Source of the DNA: Clavelina lepadiformis
Lineage: Eukaryota; Chordata; Ascidiacea; Aplousobranchia; Clavelinidae
Reading direction: 5' to 3'
Assembly: GCF_947623445.1 (NCBI RefSeq)
Contig: NC_135240.1
Location: 9,920,001-9,984,000 of the forward strand
DNA: 64,000 nucleotides
Shown here: positions 37,722-49,398 of the stretch, in pieces
Layout of the letters: each line of letters begins with the position of its first letter
How positions within the stretch are numbered: the first letter of the stretch is position 1
Notes under the pieces: model-generated
Seen by the model: the letters and a program-made list of their open reading frames with translations, nothing else
Told to the model about the DNA's origin: nothing
Databases searched by the model: none
Position numbers and translations under genes: made by a program

Positions 37722-37800
37722 TGGTGGCGCAGCGGGTAGTATTTTTGGTGAAATAGTCGCTCTCCGATTAAAATCCCGCCCAAAGTTTTAACGAATAATT
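37722..37800 (+). repeat. tRNA-like sequence: tRNA pseudogene or SINE head
   Basis: GGCTTGGTGGCGCAGCGGG followed by TAG has the form of a tRNA 5' end with an internal A box (TGGCGCAGCGGG). About 40 bases later GATTAAAATCCCGC occupies the place of the B box but departs from GGTTCGAATCC. A clean cloverleaf cannot be drawn, so this is a decayed tRNA copy or the head of a tRNA-derived SINE just after the RING-CH gene's polyadenylation signal. Confidence 0.4.
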
Positions 37801-38026
37801 TAAATTTCTTTTCTAAACAAAATGTATATAAATACCTCGTAGCTTATTTGAGAGTAAAACCATGCGTAGTTTGAGTTGATGATACAGTACTTGTTATAGC
37901 TGAACCGTGTTAACCTCAGTATACATACTACAAAGGAAATTAAGTAAAACAAACTTTTGCCCCTACCAAAATATAATGGAGTCAGCTCAAGCTTGCAAAA
38001 GCCTGTGTTCGTTTATTAGTTATAAC

Positions 38027-38540
38027 CAGGGCGATTATTTTTTGACATGTCAAAAAAAGTCAAAAATTTGTCAAATTTACAGCGTTAGATCAAAAATTGT
38101 TTACAAACTGCGTTGTCGTGGTGTCATAGAGGTTGCACTGTAGGTGAACTTGTCATTTTACATTGTACACCTTGTAGCCTACTTTATACTGTTGTAAATG
38201 GCCCATTGTCTACTTATCATGAATCAGCTCTTGCTTCGGTTTTGCTTTAGATATTTCATGTATCTTTAGTTTAGACAAATGTATTGAACAGTTCTTGTTT
38301 TGTCTTATTTGCAGTTTTTTTGGCAGTGATTTGTAATTAGCTCATTTCCCTTTTCAGAATAGGCTAGGTCTGTGTTCAGATATTTGCCCTTCTTTACTAC
38401 AATAAATTTTAACTTTTTGTACAATAATGCGTAATTTAACTACTTGAGTTCTTCATACGTCAAAATTTGTCCAAAAAAAGTTTTTTAATGTCAAAATTTG
38501 TCAAATTGTTCAATTTTTAGGTCAAAAAATAATCGCCCTA
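38027..38540. mobile_element. Non-autonomous hAT transposon (MITE) with exact 8-bp target duplication
   Basis: A 514-bp element flanked by perfect copies of GTTATAAC (38019-38026 and 38541-38548). Termini are inverted: left CAGGGCGATTATTTTTTGAC, right end inverse TAGGGCGATTATTTTTTGAC, differing only in the first base. Subterminal GTCAAAATTTGTC motifs repeat in both halves. There is no transposase. The 8-bp duplication and the CAGGG start place it in the hAT superfamily; intact ends suggest a fairly recent insertion. Confidence 0.9.
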
Positions 38541-38548
38541 GTTATAAC

Positions 38549-39820
38549 TTATAAGTTAACCTTCTGAGTGTTACCATCTATACTCTCACTGTGTGACTGA
38601 GGGATTAAAATCGGTATTAAGATTAATATAGACGAAGAATAATGAACTCCGATATCTAGACTAACCCTTTCTTTTCAAGTCTTCCCCCCTAACCCAAAGA
38701 TTTTAATTCCTGACGTGATGAGCGGTTAGACAGGTGGTTCCAATTGTGCGTCACTAAAGGTTAGCTAGTAACTCTTTTTCCGTGCGACGCGTAGGCTACT
38801 CTCAATTAAGAATCGGCGATACTTCTTTTTTCATGGCGCTATAGTTGATGATGAAAAATCAAATGATTGAAAGGTTGATTGAAAAGGTACGCGATCTAAC
38901 TTATGTAGCCGCACCAAGCGTGACACGATATCGACTGAAATTTCAAATTATTCTGCAAGATATCGAACCTGATGCTTACCTCATTCTATTTTCTCAACTA
39001 AACCAAAATTGCCTTACAACGGTACCTTATTGATCACTCTAAATGACAAAAACACGTCGTCATTTGTTGTAGAATATTAACAGGTGCTCCACCGAAAATC
39101 TCCAAGCGTGACATGATTAAAGAATTGTGATTCGACCAACCGTTCAAAGGATTTTCCTAGGAACTAGAAGAACGATAGTATCCTCTTCATTCACCCCAGT
39201 TGACGGAAAAATGTTTTCTTTGTTTGTTGTTAGTTAACAAGTAAAAAACCTACTCGAACGAGTTTATTAATTACACGATAGGCCGTTATTAAGGACTAGA
39301 CCTGTACCGTAGGCTAATTATTACAACAAGCACACATAGAATGTAGGCTATACATATGGTATTGTCTACCCCCTACAGAGGCCTATACAAATATACATAT
39401 ACCGAATTTCAAGTAATGTTGCGACATATAATTATATTCCAACATTTCAAACGATTCTACTAAGAAGTCGAAAAGTGTAAGTAAAAAACAATGTTGAATG
39501 CGAAAAACAATGTGAAAAATGTTCAAATCTTTACCTGTGGAAATTTCCGCAGAATTGAACACGTGATTGATTTGTAAAAATCAAAACGTCACACTTAGCG
39601 TAACAGCCAAAAGCGTGACAATTTCACAAAATAAATGAAAGTAGCCTATTTTCTCCGACATTTTGGCTATATGCTATAATAGACTGTATAGAGTATAGGC
39701 TATATGCTACAGCATTATTATTTAAAAAGTATTCTCATCAAACGTACCAATCTATCATTCTTAGACGTAATATAGGCCAAATATTTATTTTTTATTCGAT
39801 GTCGTCCAGCAAGAAACTGA
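38549..39820. other. Intergenic sequence left of the duplicated gene pair
   Basis: No gene recognised. A 62-codon frame at 38845-39033 has no motifs. The right end is presumably downstream flank of the left C4-like gene copy. Confidence 0.5.
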
Positions 39821-39921
39821 CTATATAGTGCACACAACACATTTGATTTCCCTTCCGAGAACAAAAGGCTCGCACTGCAATGAAGGACATTGGGTTTCCG
39901 CGAGGTAGAGCAATACACCAC

Positions 39922-40688
39922 TATGGGATTTATGGTGTGGTAATGGTTTTGGGATGGCCTAAGCCAAACCCAGTCTTTCAGTTTTATTGTCTGACTCCTA
40001 TGATTGTCTTTGACTCCGTTGCGTTTTACTGTCTCATTTGCTTCTTAAATCAACACCAACTTCATAAAATTTAGTTGTTATATTGTCCGAATCAGTTGTA
40101 TCGAATTAGCAATATTTACACCATGATCCCACTTTCTTAATAATTCAGTAATAACTTCAATTTTACAGAACAAGGGAAATAACTCAGAGAAGAGAGAATT
40201 TCCAAGAGAGCGATTTAAATCCAACACTTGTTTTATATACTAAAATATTGACCAATGAGCGAGTGCCAAATTAACTGCTATCACACGTGTACATGTGTCC
40301 ATGTTATTCTAAGCTTTTCATCACAAAGAATTCAAATCGATTTTACACCAGTACAGAAAACCACTTGACACACTTACTATATCACATATTGGTTTGAAAC
40401 TACGCTTGTGATTAAAGATACTAGAACAATACCTTGCTACCATAAACCACGTGTCGCATTGTACGTTATCTGAACGTTTTCAAGTACACTCAAACTTTAC
40501 GCCGTGAAAACAATGCTATTTGAAACACTTCAATCTGCGTTAAATATGTCGGTTCTGAATTTCTTGTTTGAATAAGAGATTAACACGATAAATACGTCTG
40601 TTTTAACATTTGCTTAATTCCAGCCAGAGAGAATGCAAAAACCGCCTTTTAAAAGTGTCAATTATAATTTGATGATATCCAAACGCCA
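39922..40688 (-). repeat. LTR (3' LTR in element orientation)
   Basis: Direct repeat partner of 42304-43067. The two copies match base for base over nearly all of their length; differences are confined mainly to the outermost ~25 bases at the TATGGGATT end. Confidence 0.88.
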
Positions 40689-42303
40689 CATAAATCCCCC
40701 AACCCATAAAAGCTTCGAGGTAGGAATTGTCGGCGTTGGCAGGTTGCAAGATTTCTTGTTGTTTGTTGTCAGCTTGCAATGTGAATGCAGAATTTGTTTT
40801 CTCTCCAGTCAGAATTGTGATGCGGTCAACGAACGTACACAGATGGAATATGCAAAAGAAAAAATAGCAGTAAACATTCTTCACTAATGCTATGTTATAT
40901 AGAAGGGTTTTTAAATATTTTGAGATGTTTTTGTTATATACTTTTTACCATAAACCAAAGTTACATACAAGTATCCTAATTGTAATTTCACACAAAACCT
41001 AACACAAACAGTTTGAATAAAATGATTGCCATTATAACTAAATGCATTTCAATATTTTGACACAAATGATATCGGACAACGCGTTTGGTTTACCGAATTT
41101 TCATAGCAAGATAATGTAAGTATAAGGGTGGGTAAGGGTTAAGAGGGTTTGCATAATGCAGGAGAAGAAAATAAAAGTTCGATCAGTCTGAGTAATATGC
41201 TTAATATCGCGATTCGCCCCAACTCGTTATCTCCTTGCATTTGTTGATGCAAGTTTATGCGGTACCCATTTGTGAATCGAGGTTATTACGGGATATAGTC
41301 ACAAATCAACAGATTCTGACTTATACAGGCTAGCAGTTTGCAACCTGGTATATTATGACAAACAGGCAAAATAATCGTACGGCGTTTTTGTTAACGCTTG
41401 TACTTATGTAAGTCATTTATGAAGCAATAAAGGTGGGTTAATATAAAACGTAGCTAAAAGTGTTTAGCGTAAGAAAAGATTAAGAGAATGCTTTGTAGGT
41501 AGACAATGGGGTGAAAGTGACCGTTGATAAGTATTTGGCTTAGTTAGCCTGTGTCCATGCAAATAAAATAAAATAAAAAATCATCTACCACAAAACATGA
41601 TATGGAAAAATAAGTATAGATAGAAGTCGACATGGGGATAAGGAATACATTAACTTTTAATTCAAATTGAAATTTCTCGATTATGATTATGATGCGCGGT
41701 TTACGCAGAACAAATATAAGATATAACTACAGTATGAATTTATATGCGCGTTGTCCTTGGGGACATAAATTTATGAGGTAAAATCAGAGTAAGAAACGTA
41801 TTTAATATTTTTGTTATTAATAATCATGATATATGTGCGCTAGCTAATATCTAATAACACCAATAACATGCTACGATTTATTCAGAAATGAGTAATGTAC
41901 TTTACCGGCTAAAAATTAATCGGGTGCAGAATCAAATGTAGAAGTGTCCACAACAGATTGATAACTTCGTTCTTCTTGATGATGTTTCTTCCATTTTTCT
42001 TTTGAGCGATGCTTGACGCTGGTCGGTGTTGGTTGCTGGATTTGGCTAGTGTTGGCTAGCGTCGTCATCATCGTAATCCATAAGGCCAGTAGCATGATAG
42101 TCATTGTTCGTTAGCGAGATTTCTTTCAACTGGTTACTTCGAGAATTTTTGAAATGTCTGCCGCAATTTGCTCGCTAACAGGCCGTTGAAAGCAATTTGT
42201 CTCTCGATCCTAATCTGACTCCAATTTTCACCTTTCATAAATCGAATCTTTCAGAAGTGCATGTGTTCTTCTTCGTTTGCAGAAGAAAGACGGGGTTACC
42301 ATT

Positions 42304-43067
42304 TATGGGATTGGGGGTGTAATGGTTTTGGGATGGCCTAAGCCAAACCCAGTCTTTCAGTTTTATTGTCTGACTCCTATGATTGTCTTTGACTCCGTTG
42401 CGTTTTACTGTCTCATTTGCTTCTTAAATCAACACCAACTTCATAAAATTTAGTTGTTATATTGTCCGAATCAGTTGTATCGAATTAGCAATATTTACAC
42501 CATGATCCCACTTTCTTAATAATTCAGTAATAACTTCAATTTTACAGAACAAGGGAAATAACTCAGAGAAGAGAGAATTTCCAAGAGAGCGATTTAAATC
42601 CAACACTTGTTTTATATACTAAAATATTGACCAATGAGCGAGTGCCAAATTAACTGCTATCACACGTGTACATGTGTCCATGTTATTCTAAGCTTTTCAT
42701 CACAAAGAATTCAAATCGATTTTACACCAGTACAGAAAACCACTTGACACACTTACTATATCACATATTGGTTTGAAACTACGCTTGTGATTAAAGATAC
42801 TAGAACAATACCTTGCTACCATAAACCACGTGTCGCATTGTACGTTATCTGAACGTTTTCAAGTACACTCAAACTTTACGCCGTGAAAACAATGCTATTT
42901 GAAACACTTCAATCTGCGTTAAATATGTCGGTTCTGAATTTCTTGTTTGAATAAGAGATTAACACGATAAATACGTCTGTTTTAACATTTGCTTAATTCC
43001 AGCCAGAGAGAATGCAAAAACCGCCTTTTAAAAGTGTCAATTATAATTTGATGATATCCAAACGCCA
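42304..43067 (-). repeat. LTR (5' LTR in element orientation)
   Basis: Direct repeat partner of 39922-40688. It borders the 5' part of the host exon at 43068 and the candidate primer-binding site at 42301-42291. Confidence 0.88.
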
Positions 43068-44835
43068 CACCACCCTGGTCACCTCCCGAACCTGGGACAA
43101 CTTGAGGGCGATCGTCTACGCACAAGTATTCGGTTGAATGTTTGTGTCCATGAGCGGAGGCCATAATATAGCCGGTATATTCCTTTGTCCAGATCGCCGG
43201 ACAGCTATCGCGGCCAGGAATCATCAACTGTATAGGAAGAAACCCAGGTTTATTTCTTTTGTGGGAAATAGTTAATAACCAAAAACGTCTTGTTTGCATT
43301 TTTTGATGCTGTTGCAATCTTTACCTGGTTAACTCTTCCATAACCGATGCAAACCGCACACGGCACGTCGTGATTTCTGAAGTTTCCTTCTTCAATTAAC
43401 GAGAGATCAAAGAGACCATCTGCCCAAGCACCATCGCGATATTCCACACCATAAATGTACGAAGAACCTTGAAAATAACTGCATAAGTTGGGCTTATAGA
43501 CCTAAATGAAAATACGATTCAAGTGAAGGCAAGTTAGATTGGTATTTTAATAAGTTACCTTGATTTCCATTGACGTACGTTCCCTCTCTGTAAGTGATGT
43601 TGTGATCCAGACATAACAGCTGAGTGCCTCCTCCATAGTGACTGTAATGTGATCCGGCAGCAACACCTGACATTAGTAGAAAACAAAAAAAAATATCATA
43701 TCAATGAGTAAAGCTGTTTCTTTTTACGGGTTTCCATATCCAAACATTTTGTAAACACTATAGGGTTCTAATCGTGTGCACGTTACTTTTGCTGCAAGTG
43801 TAGTGAAAAAATTACTTTCAGATTTTAATAACTGCTTAATTAGTTTTAATCGTTAATTATGGGTATTGGCTGCACAATGCGTATTATTCAACAATTACTG
43901 AGCTCTGATCTCTGCATTATAGGCTATTATGCACACCTTTTTTACTGTAGAATAAGAGATGGGCTTTATTAGAATAAGAGAGGACTTTAAAACGTCAACC
44001 GTTACAGTAGTTTAGTATTCCTTTCCATATAAAGATAGGGTTACTGTATGTAGCCTATAATAAACGATCGACTTACCTTCGTAGACGAGGTTTGTTTGTG
44101 TGTTGCCTGGGCAATTTCTTCGGCCCCATCTCACGTAAGTGACTCCTCCCAAGCCTGATGAAGTTTTGAAAGGTAAATAACGAAATATATTCTCTGCTAA
44201 TGTTAAGGCACATGACCTCGATCTAAGTAAGCTTATGATGTAGTCCTACAACTGTATAGGCTACTTTTTGTGTGCAATGTACGAAAAGCGATTTTAAATA
44301 ATCCATTCATAATATTTCATTGCATAGTTTATTTTAACTAAACTTAATGCAACTCTCGGAAAAGATTTACTTACCAGAGGGTGTTAATGGTTCTTTCTGT
44401 AAATATAATTAGCAATGTGTATAAAATAATAGGATACGCGTTGAAAAACAGAAGGTGGACAGCCTCTTACGTCATTACTTCTTTTCACAATATCATGCAG
44501 AACTTCTTTATGTGATGTTTCTAGTATATTCCGTTTTTCACGTTCAGTTTCGACGCTAAGCACGCTTTTCACGTATTCCAGTTGTTTTTCCAAGCTGTTT
44601 GGCAAAAAAGAGTCCGTTGAGTTTGGTCTCTATGCAAAAGTTTTTATCAACATAGCAATGGGGAAAACGATCTTTTAGTTTTTTCTGAACATTCTTAATA
44701 CTCCAATATATGCTAACTAGTAGTAAGGTATAGCTGATGTAGCTAATGCATATACTAAATACTAATATTTAGTTAATTTAACTAAAGTTTAAGTTATGTA
44801 GCCTGTTATACTGTAATATCGCCCTAAGTATCTAG

Positions 44836-45193
44836 CAGAGTCGTAACGAATCGAGTCAGTGACTCGACTAGAATCGTACGCGAATTACGTTTTGCAAAGA
44901 CTTGACTTTGATTCAATTTCCATTCTACGATTTTTTATTTCTAGGCTAACTTGAGTTCGATTCAAGTCTAGTTGAGTCCAGCAAAATGAAGAAAATTTGT
45001 AAAAATTATAAACTTTTCTTGTTTACAGAAATGATATTTTTGCTTTCCAACTAGCTTAGTTTTACATAATTTAATAAATGATTTGTCTTGACTAGAGTCT
45101 TTTTTGCCAAATGACCGGACTTAACCCGAGTCACTTTTTCCAAAAGACTTGACTTGACTTGCCACTAGAGTTGATGACATGGTTACGACTCTG
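44836..45193. mobile_element. Non-autonomous hAT transposon (MITE) in intron 1 of the left C4-like gene
   Basis: 358 bp, with 12-bp perfect terminal inverted repeats CAGAGTCGTAAC / GTTACGACTCTG. It is flanked by GTATCTAG (44828-44835) and GTATCTGG (45194-45201), an 8-bp target duplication with one difference. The interior is rich in GAGTC/GACTC motifs and non-coding. Related, decayed copies lie at 1368 and 3269. The matching intron of the right gene copy lacks it, so it inserted after the gene duplication or was lost from the other copy. Confidence 0.88.
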
Positions 45194-45409
45194 GTATCTG
45201 GCTCAGCAATTGGTAGCGGGAGCATCTCACCTTCCTACTCGATAATTATTTGCTTCTGAACCGAAGTAATAAGAACTGACGCATAAAACAGCAGCTAAAC
45301 CACAAAGCAAGACTGTTTTCATGGTGCAGATATTGCCTTTTCGACGGGGTGATGGAGTTTTCCAGAAATAATGATTGTAATCCTTTTCGTTCAGTTCTTC
45401 TATTTTCAT

Positions 45410-46548
45410 TTCCGTTTAATATATAGCAATAAGAATACCAATATACTTTTTTCTAGAGAGTTTGGAGTATATACGTAGTTAATTATATTGTCAAGCACCG
45501 CACCTCAACTTACCGCGCACCAACAGAAGATACTGATGAATCGGGCAAAGTAACGAGGCTAACAAAGATGGTAGTCCAACTTTTTTCAAAACTATGTACA
45601 AGAGTATGTCACGTTTTTGGAAACCACCAAAAACTTTTCCGCAGCTTTATTGGCGACTGTTTATATGTGTTTATAAACCGTTTTATAAACACAGGCAACA
45701 AAATTATCAGGCGGTTCTTTTCACGCCGAAGGCAATTACACTCTTAAACCAGCATAGTACAATTTTCACCATGCAGCTAAAAAGAGAACAACTCTTTCCA
45801 GTATTCTTCTGTCCAACTTGAATGTGTCATGGGCAGAAAAGGTGCGTGCCGTAGCCTACATATTCTTTAAAAGAATGCACCGAAAGAACAAAATTACGCT
45901 TTCAATTGACCACAAGCGTATAGAATGTGGTATGGAAAGAAACTCAGCTCTTGCAATTAGAAACAAGCAAAATTTGGGCGTTTAAACTTAAGGAATGATA
46001 TAGCCACACTCAGCTAAGCCTTTGCTCGGTATGGGAAGATATAGAAGTGGGTTACACATATAGCCACATACCATATCAACTAGGCTATTTAACTACATGA
46101 CAGGCTATGTAACAAAACTTAAAAACAATAAAAATATTAACAAGAATACGAAATAAGAGTTTTTTGCCTACCTGTAACGATTTAAATTCTTAAGTGTTTT
46201 GGCAGGTTGGAATTATTTGCTGATTTAAATATGTGATTGCCTTCGGCGTAAAAAGAACTGCCTGATAAATGTGTTGCCTGTTTTTTTTTGTAATCTGTGT
46301 TTAGCAAGACGTTTTTGGTGGTTCCCAAAAACGTGACATAGCCTACTCTCGTAGACATCAATTCTTGCCATAATTCTGAAAAAGGTCATGCTTCCAGCAT
46401 CTTTGTTTAGCCTCGTAACACATACCTCAATATTAATCTTTTGCTGTTGTGCCGTAAGTTAAGGTGGTGTTTGGCAGTATAACTAACTATACTTCAAACT
46501 TTTTAGGAAAAGTTTACTTTGATTGTTTTTGCTATATCCTAATTGGAA
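45410..46548. promoter_or_regulatory. Shared divergent upstream region of the C4-like gene pair
   Basis: The 1.1 kb between the two start codons is itself part of the inverted duplication. Sequence left of about 45765 recurs, inverted, right of about 46205 (for example GTCACGTTTTTGG, CCACCAAAAAC, CGCCGAAGGCAAT). The unique centre is about 45770-46200. Both promoters should lie here; no TATA box or factor site is asserted. Confidence 0.6.
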
Positions 46549-49398
46549 ATGAAGATTGAAGATTTGAACGAAAGGGATTACAATCATTATTTATGGAAAA
46601 CTCCATCACCTCGCCGAAACTGTACTATTTACACCATGAAAACAGTTTTGCTTTGTGGTTTAGCCGCTGTTTTATGCGTCAGTTCTTATTACTTCGGTTC
46701 AGAAGCAAATAATTATCGAGTGGAAAGGTGAGATGCTCCCGCTATTGCTGAGCCAGATGCCTTTGGCAATGCTGTAAATATTTTTGGTAGAAAAGCGGAC
46801 TATTAATGTACGGAATGTACGAATATACGGAAATGTAGATGCTTTAGTCAATGTTAAGCTAATCATAGTTGCGTCATTCTTGCTAATTTTTAATTTTAAA
46901 AGTTGCATAAGCTATATTAGTAATATTAACTACATTTTAGTAATTAATATATAGATTTATTTACATCAACTACCTCAGTGATATTACAGTTGGACTATAT
47001 TATGGTTTTAAGAATTGTCTGAAAAAGGGGCACCGTCTCTGTTTCATGGGTGACGAAAGCTTTTACACATAGATCAAACTCATAAAATTTTTTTTGCCAA
47101 ACAGCTTAGAAAAACAACTGGAATACGTGAAAAGCGTGCTTAGTGTCGACACTGAACGTGAAAAACGGAATATACTAGAAATATCACAAGACGAAATCCT
47201 GCATGATATTGTGAAAAGAAACAGTGACGTAAGCGGCTGTTCACATTTTGTTTTTCAACTCGTTACCTTTATTTCTTATACACTTTGCCGTATTATACTT
47301 TACTGTCTATATTTACAGAAAGAACCATTGACACCCTCTGGTAAGTAAATCTTTTCCGAGAGTTGCTTTAAGTTTGGCTAAAATAAACTGCAATGAAATA
47401 TACTGAACGGATTAAGCAAAACATTAACTTTTAGGAAATACAATAGACCCCGGATGTAATGGATGCGTATATGACAAATATAATCACATATATCCGTTGA
47501 AAATTCTGGTCCGGATGATTTTCTATATTCTTTGTAATGCATTTTACTTTTCCTACATTGGATTCGTTATTACATATCATGGATAACTCCAGTCAGTTTG
47601 AGACAAAATATGTAAAATACCTCGAATATGACAGGTCCATTATTTAATACCTGCATTAGTTTTCAAATTTGATTTAATTTTTAAGGAAGATTATCCATTG
47701 AAGATTTTACATTTTTAGACGTAAATCGATGTAAAATTGTTTGCTTATGTAATATTTTGTTGACAAAGATGGAGAGTAAAATACAGCATGTAGTTTTGTA
47801 CTGGAATAGGACTTCAAATTAACTCAGCGGTGCGAGATGTAACACATATAAGAGCCTATGCTGCTTGCACAGTGTGCGTTAATTGGATTAATTTCGTATA
47901 TACAGAACTGTATAATTTTGCATATAACAGATGAATATTGCTCGTCTTGGCTTACCGTTTTATGCAAGGTTTACTGTATAATTAACGGATTGTTTTAAAT
48001 CACCTTCCATAGTATATACATTAGGCCTACACACAATATGTAGCTTATGCATTATTTCACCGTAAGCTTGCTAAGAGTTCATACCCCTTAACATTATAGC
48101 AGAGAATATTTTGCGTTATTTCCCTTTCAAAACTTCATCAGGCTTGGGAGGAGTCACTTACGTGAGATGGGGCCGAAGAAATTGCCCAGATAACACACAA
48201 ACAAAGCTCGTCTACGAAGGTAAGTTGAAACCTTATTACTTTTTAGGCTTCATATATAGTTCACATTGGCCTATATGCAACAGAATACTATAAACTATAA
48301 CAGTTAGAGGTTAAACGTCCATTTGTCTATATCTAAACCTAATAAAGGCGTGCAAAATATACTGCAGCGATCAGAAAGTAGTAAATGGCGTTCAGCAACT
48401 ATATAATTAATGAATTGCACGCGTCCAGCCAGGTCTATTCAAACCAGGACGACAATTAACCCATGAATTGTCCTGGGTTTACTCATCTTGGATCGTCGTC
48501 CGTAGGTATAATTGACCGGCCACCGAATAACAAACATTGTGCAGTCGATATCCGTTGTTAACAATTGAAGCCCATTAAACAGTTATCCAAATGTGACAGC
48601 AACGTCATGTCCACTATCACAGACACAACCCAAGTGTAAGGAAGTGTTATGGGAGAGCGTTAATCATTGATATGATATTTCTTTATGTTTTCTGCTAATG
48701 TCAGGTGTTGCTGCCGGAACACATTACACTCACTATGGAGGAGGAAGCCAGCTGTTATGTCTGGATCACAACATCACTTACAGAGAGGGAACGTACGTCA
48801 ATGGAAATCAAGGTAAGTTATTCAAAAATCAATCTAACTTGTCTTCACTTGGATCGTTTTTACATCTAGGCCTATAAGCGCAACTTATGCAGTTATTTTC
48901 AAGGTTCTTCGTACATTTATGGTGTGGAATATCGCGATGGTGCTTGGGCAGACGGCCTCTTTGATCTCTCGTTAATTGAAGAAAGAAACTTCAGAAATCA
49001 TGACGTACCGTGTGCGATTTGCATCGGTTATGGAAGAGTTAACCAGGTAAAGATTGCAACAGCATCAAAAAATGCAAACAAGACGTTTTTGGTTATTAAC
49101 TACTTCCCACAAAATAAATAAACTTCGGTTTCTTCCTATACAGTTAATGATTCCTGGCCGCGATAGCTGTCCGGAGACCTGGACAAAGGAATATACCGGC
49201 TATATTATGGCCTCCGCTCATGGACACAAACATTCAACCGAATACTTGTGCGTAGACGATCGCCCCCAAGTTGTCCCAGGTTCGGGAGGTGACCAGGGTG
49301 GTGAACTCCTTTACCTAGTAGAAACCCAATGTCCTTCATTACAATGCGAGCCTTTTGTTCTCGGAAGGGAAATCAAATGTGTTGTGTGCACTATATAG
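46549..49398 (+). CDS. Membrane-anchored protein with short-chain collagen C4-like C-terminal domain, 302 aa (intact copy)
   Basis: Seven exons: 46549-46727, 47105-47228, 47319-47340 (a 22-base microexon), 48142-48219, 48705-48812, 48904-49046, 49144-49398; 909 bases in one frame. Order of parts: a cytoplasmic-looking N terminus of about 29 residues, a hydrophobic segment (about 30-50), a charged helical stalk (about 60-100), the microexon linker KEPLTPSG, then a Cys-containing domain of about 195 residues starting GGVTYVRWGRRNCP. It has the family landmarks GTHYTHYGGGSQLLCL, YIYGVEY, HDVPCAICIGYGR, LMIPGRDSCP, EYTGYIMA, EYLCVDDRP and GREIKCVVCT. This is the C-terminal domain of short-chain collagen C4-like (spongin-type) proteins of sponges and other invertebrates, here without any Gly-X-Y repeats. 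It is probably a type II membrane or secreted trimer; the ligand is unknown. AATAAA 25 bases after the stop. Use of the second ATG (46636) would give a plain signal peptide. Confidence 0.88.

Larger units (their letters stand above)
39922..43067 (-). mobile_element. LTR retroelement, non-autonomous looking, young insertion
   Basis: Two direct repeats, 39922-40688 and 42304-43067 (about 765 bp each), appear almost identical and enclose about 1.6 kb. The element is flanked by a 6-bp duplication CACCAC (39916-39921 and 43068-43073) inside a host exon. Read on the minus strand, each LTR begins TGGCGTTTGG and ends AATCCCATA. Two bases after the 5' LTR lies TGGTAACCCCG (42301-42291), a good candidate primer-binding site, and a G-rich tract (GGGTTGGGGGA) precedes the 3' LTR. 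No gag or pol domain is recognisable in the short interior, so it resembles the LARD/TRIM type and would need proteins from elsewhere. The family (Gypsy, Copia, BEL) cannot be told. LTR similarity argues for a recent insertion. Confidence 0.85.
39821..45409 (-). pseudogene. Left copy of collagen-C4-like domain gene, last exon split by an LTR element
   Basis: Seven exons on the minus strand mirror the right copy: 45409-45231, 44594-44471, 44396-44375 (22 bases), 44154-44077, 43666-43559, 43467-43325, and a last exon beginning at 43227. Exon lengths are identical to the right copy. The last exon is interrupted at 43068 by the LTR element 39922-43067; its remaining part lies at 39921-39821, ending in CVVCTI and TAG, with AATAAA at 39796-39791. 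Before the interruption the reading frame is open and all splice sites look normal, so the gene was functional until recently. It could still be transcribed, giving a product that lacks the last ~30 residues of the domain. The N terminus has a short cytoplasmic part, one membrane segment (MKTVLLCGLAAVLCVSSYYF) and a helical stalk. Intron 1 contains the hAT MITE 44836-45193, absent from the right copy. Confidence 0.85.

Noticed and set aside
41916-42104. 62-codon frame with hydrophobic start in the interior of the LTR element
   Set aside because: Too short and without recognisable gag, pol or env features; not taken as a gene.
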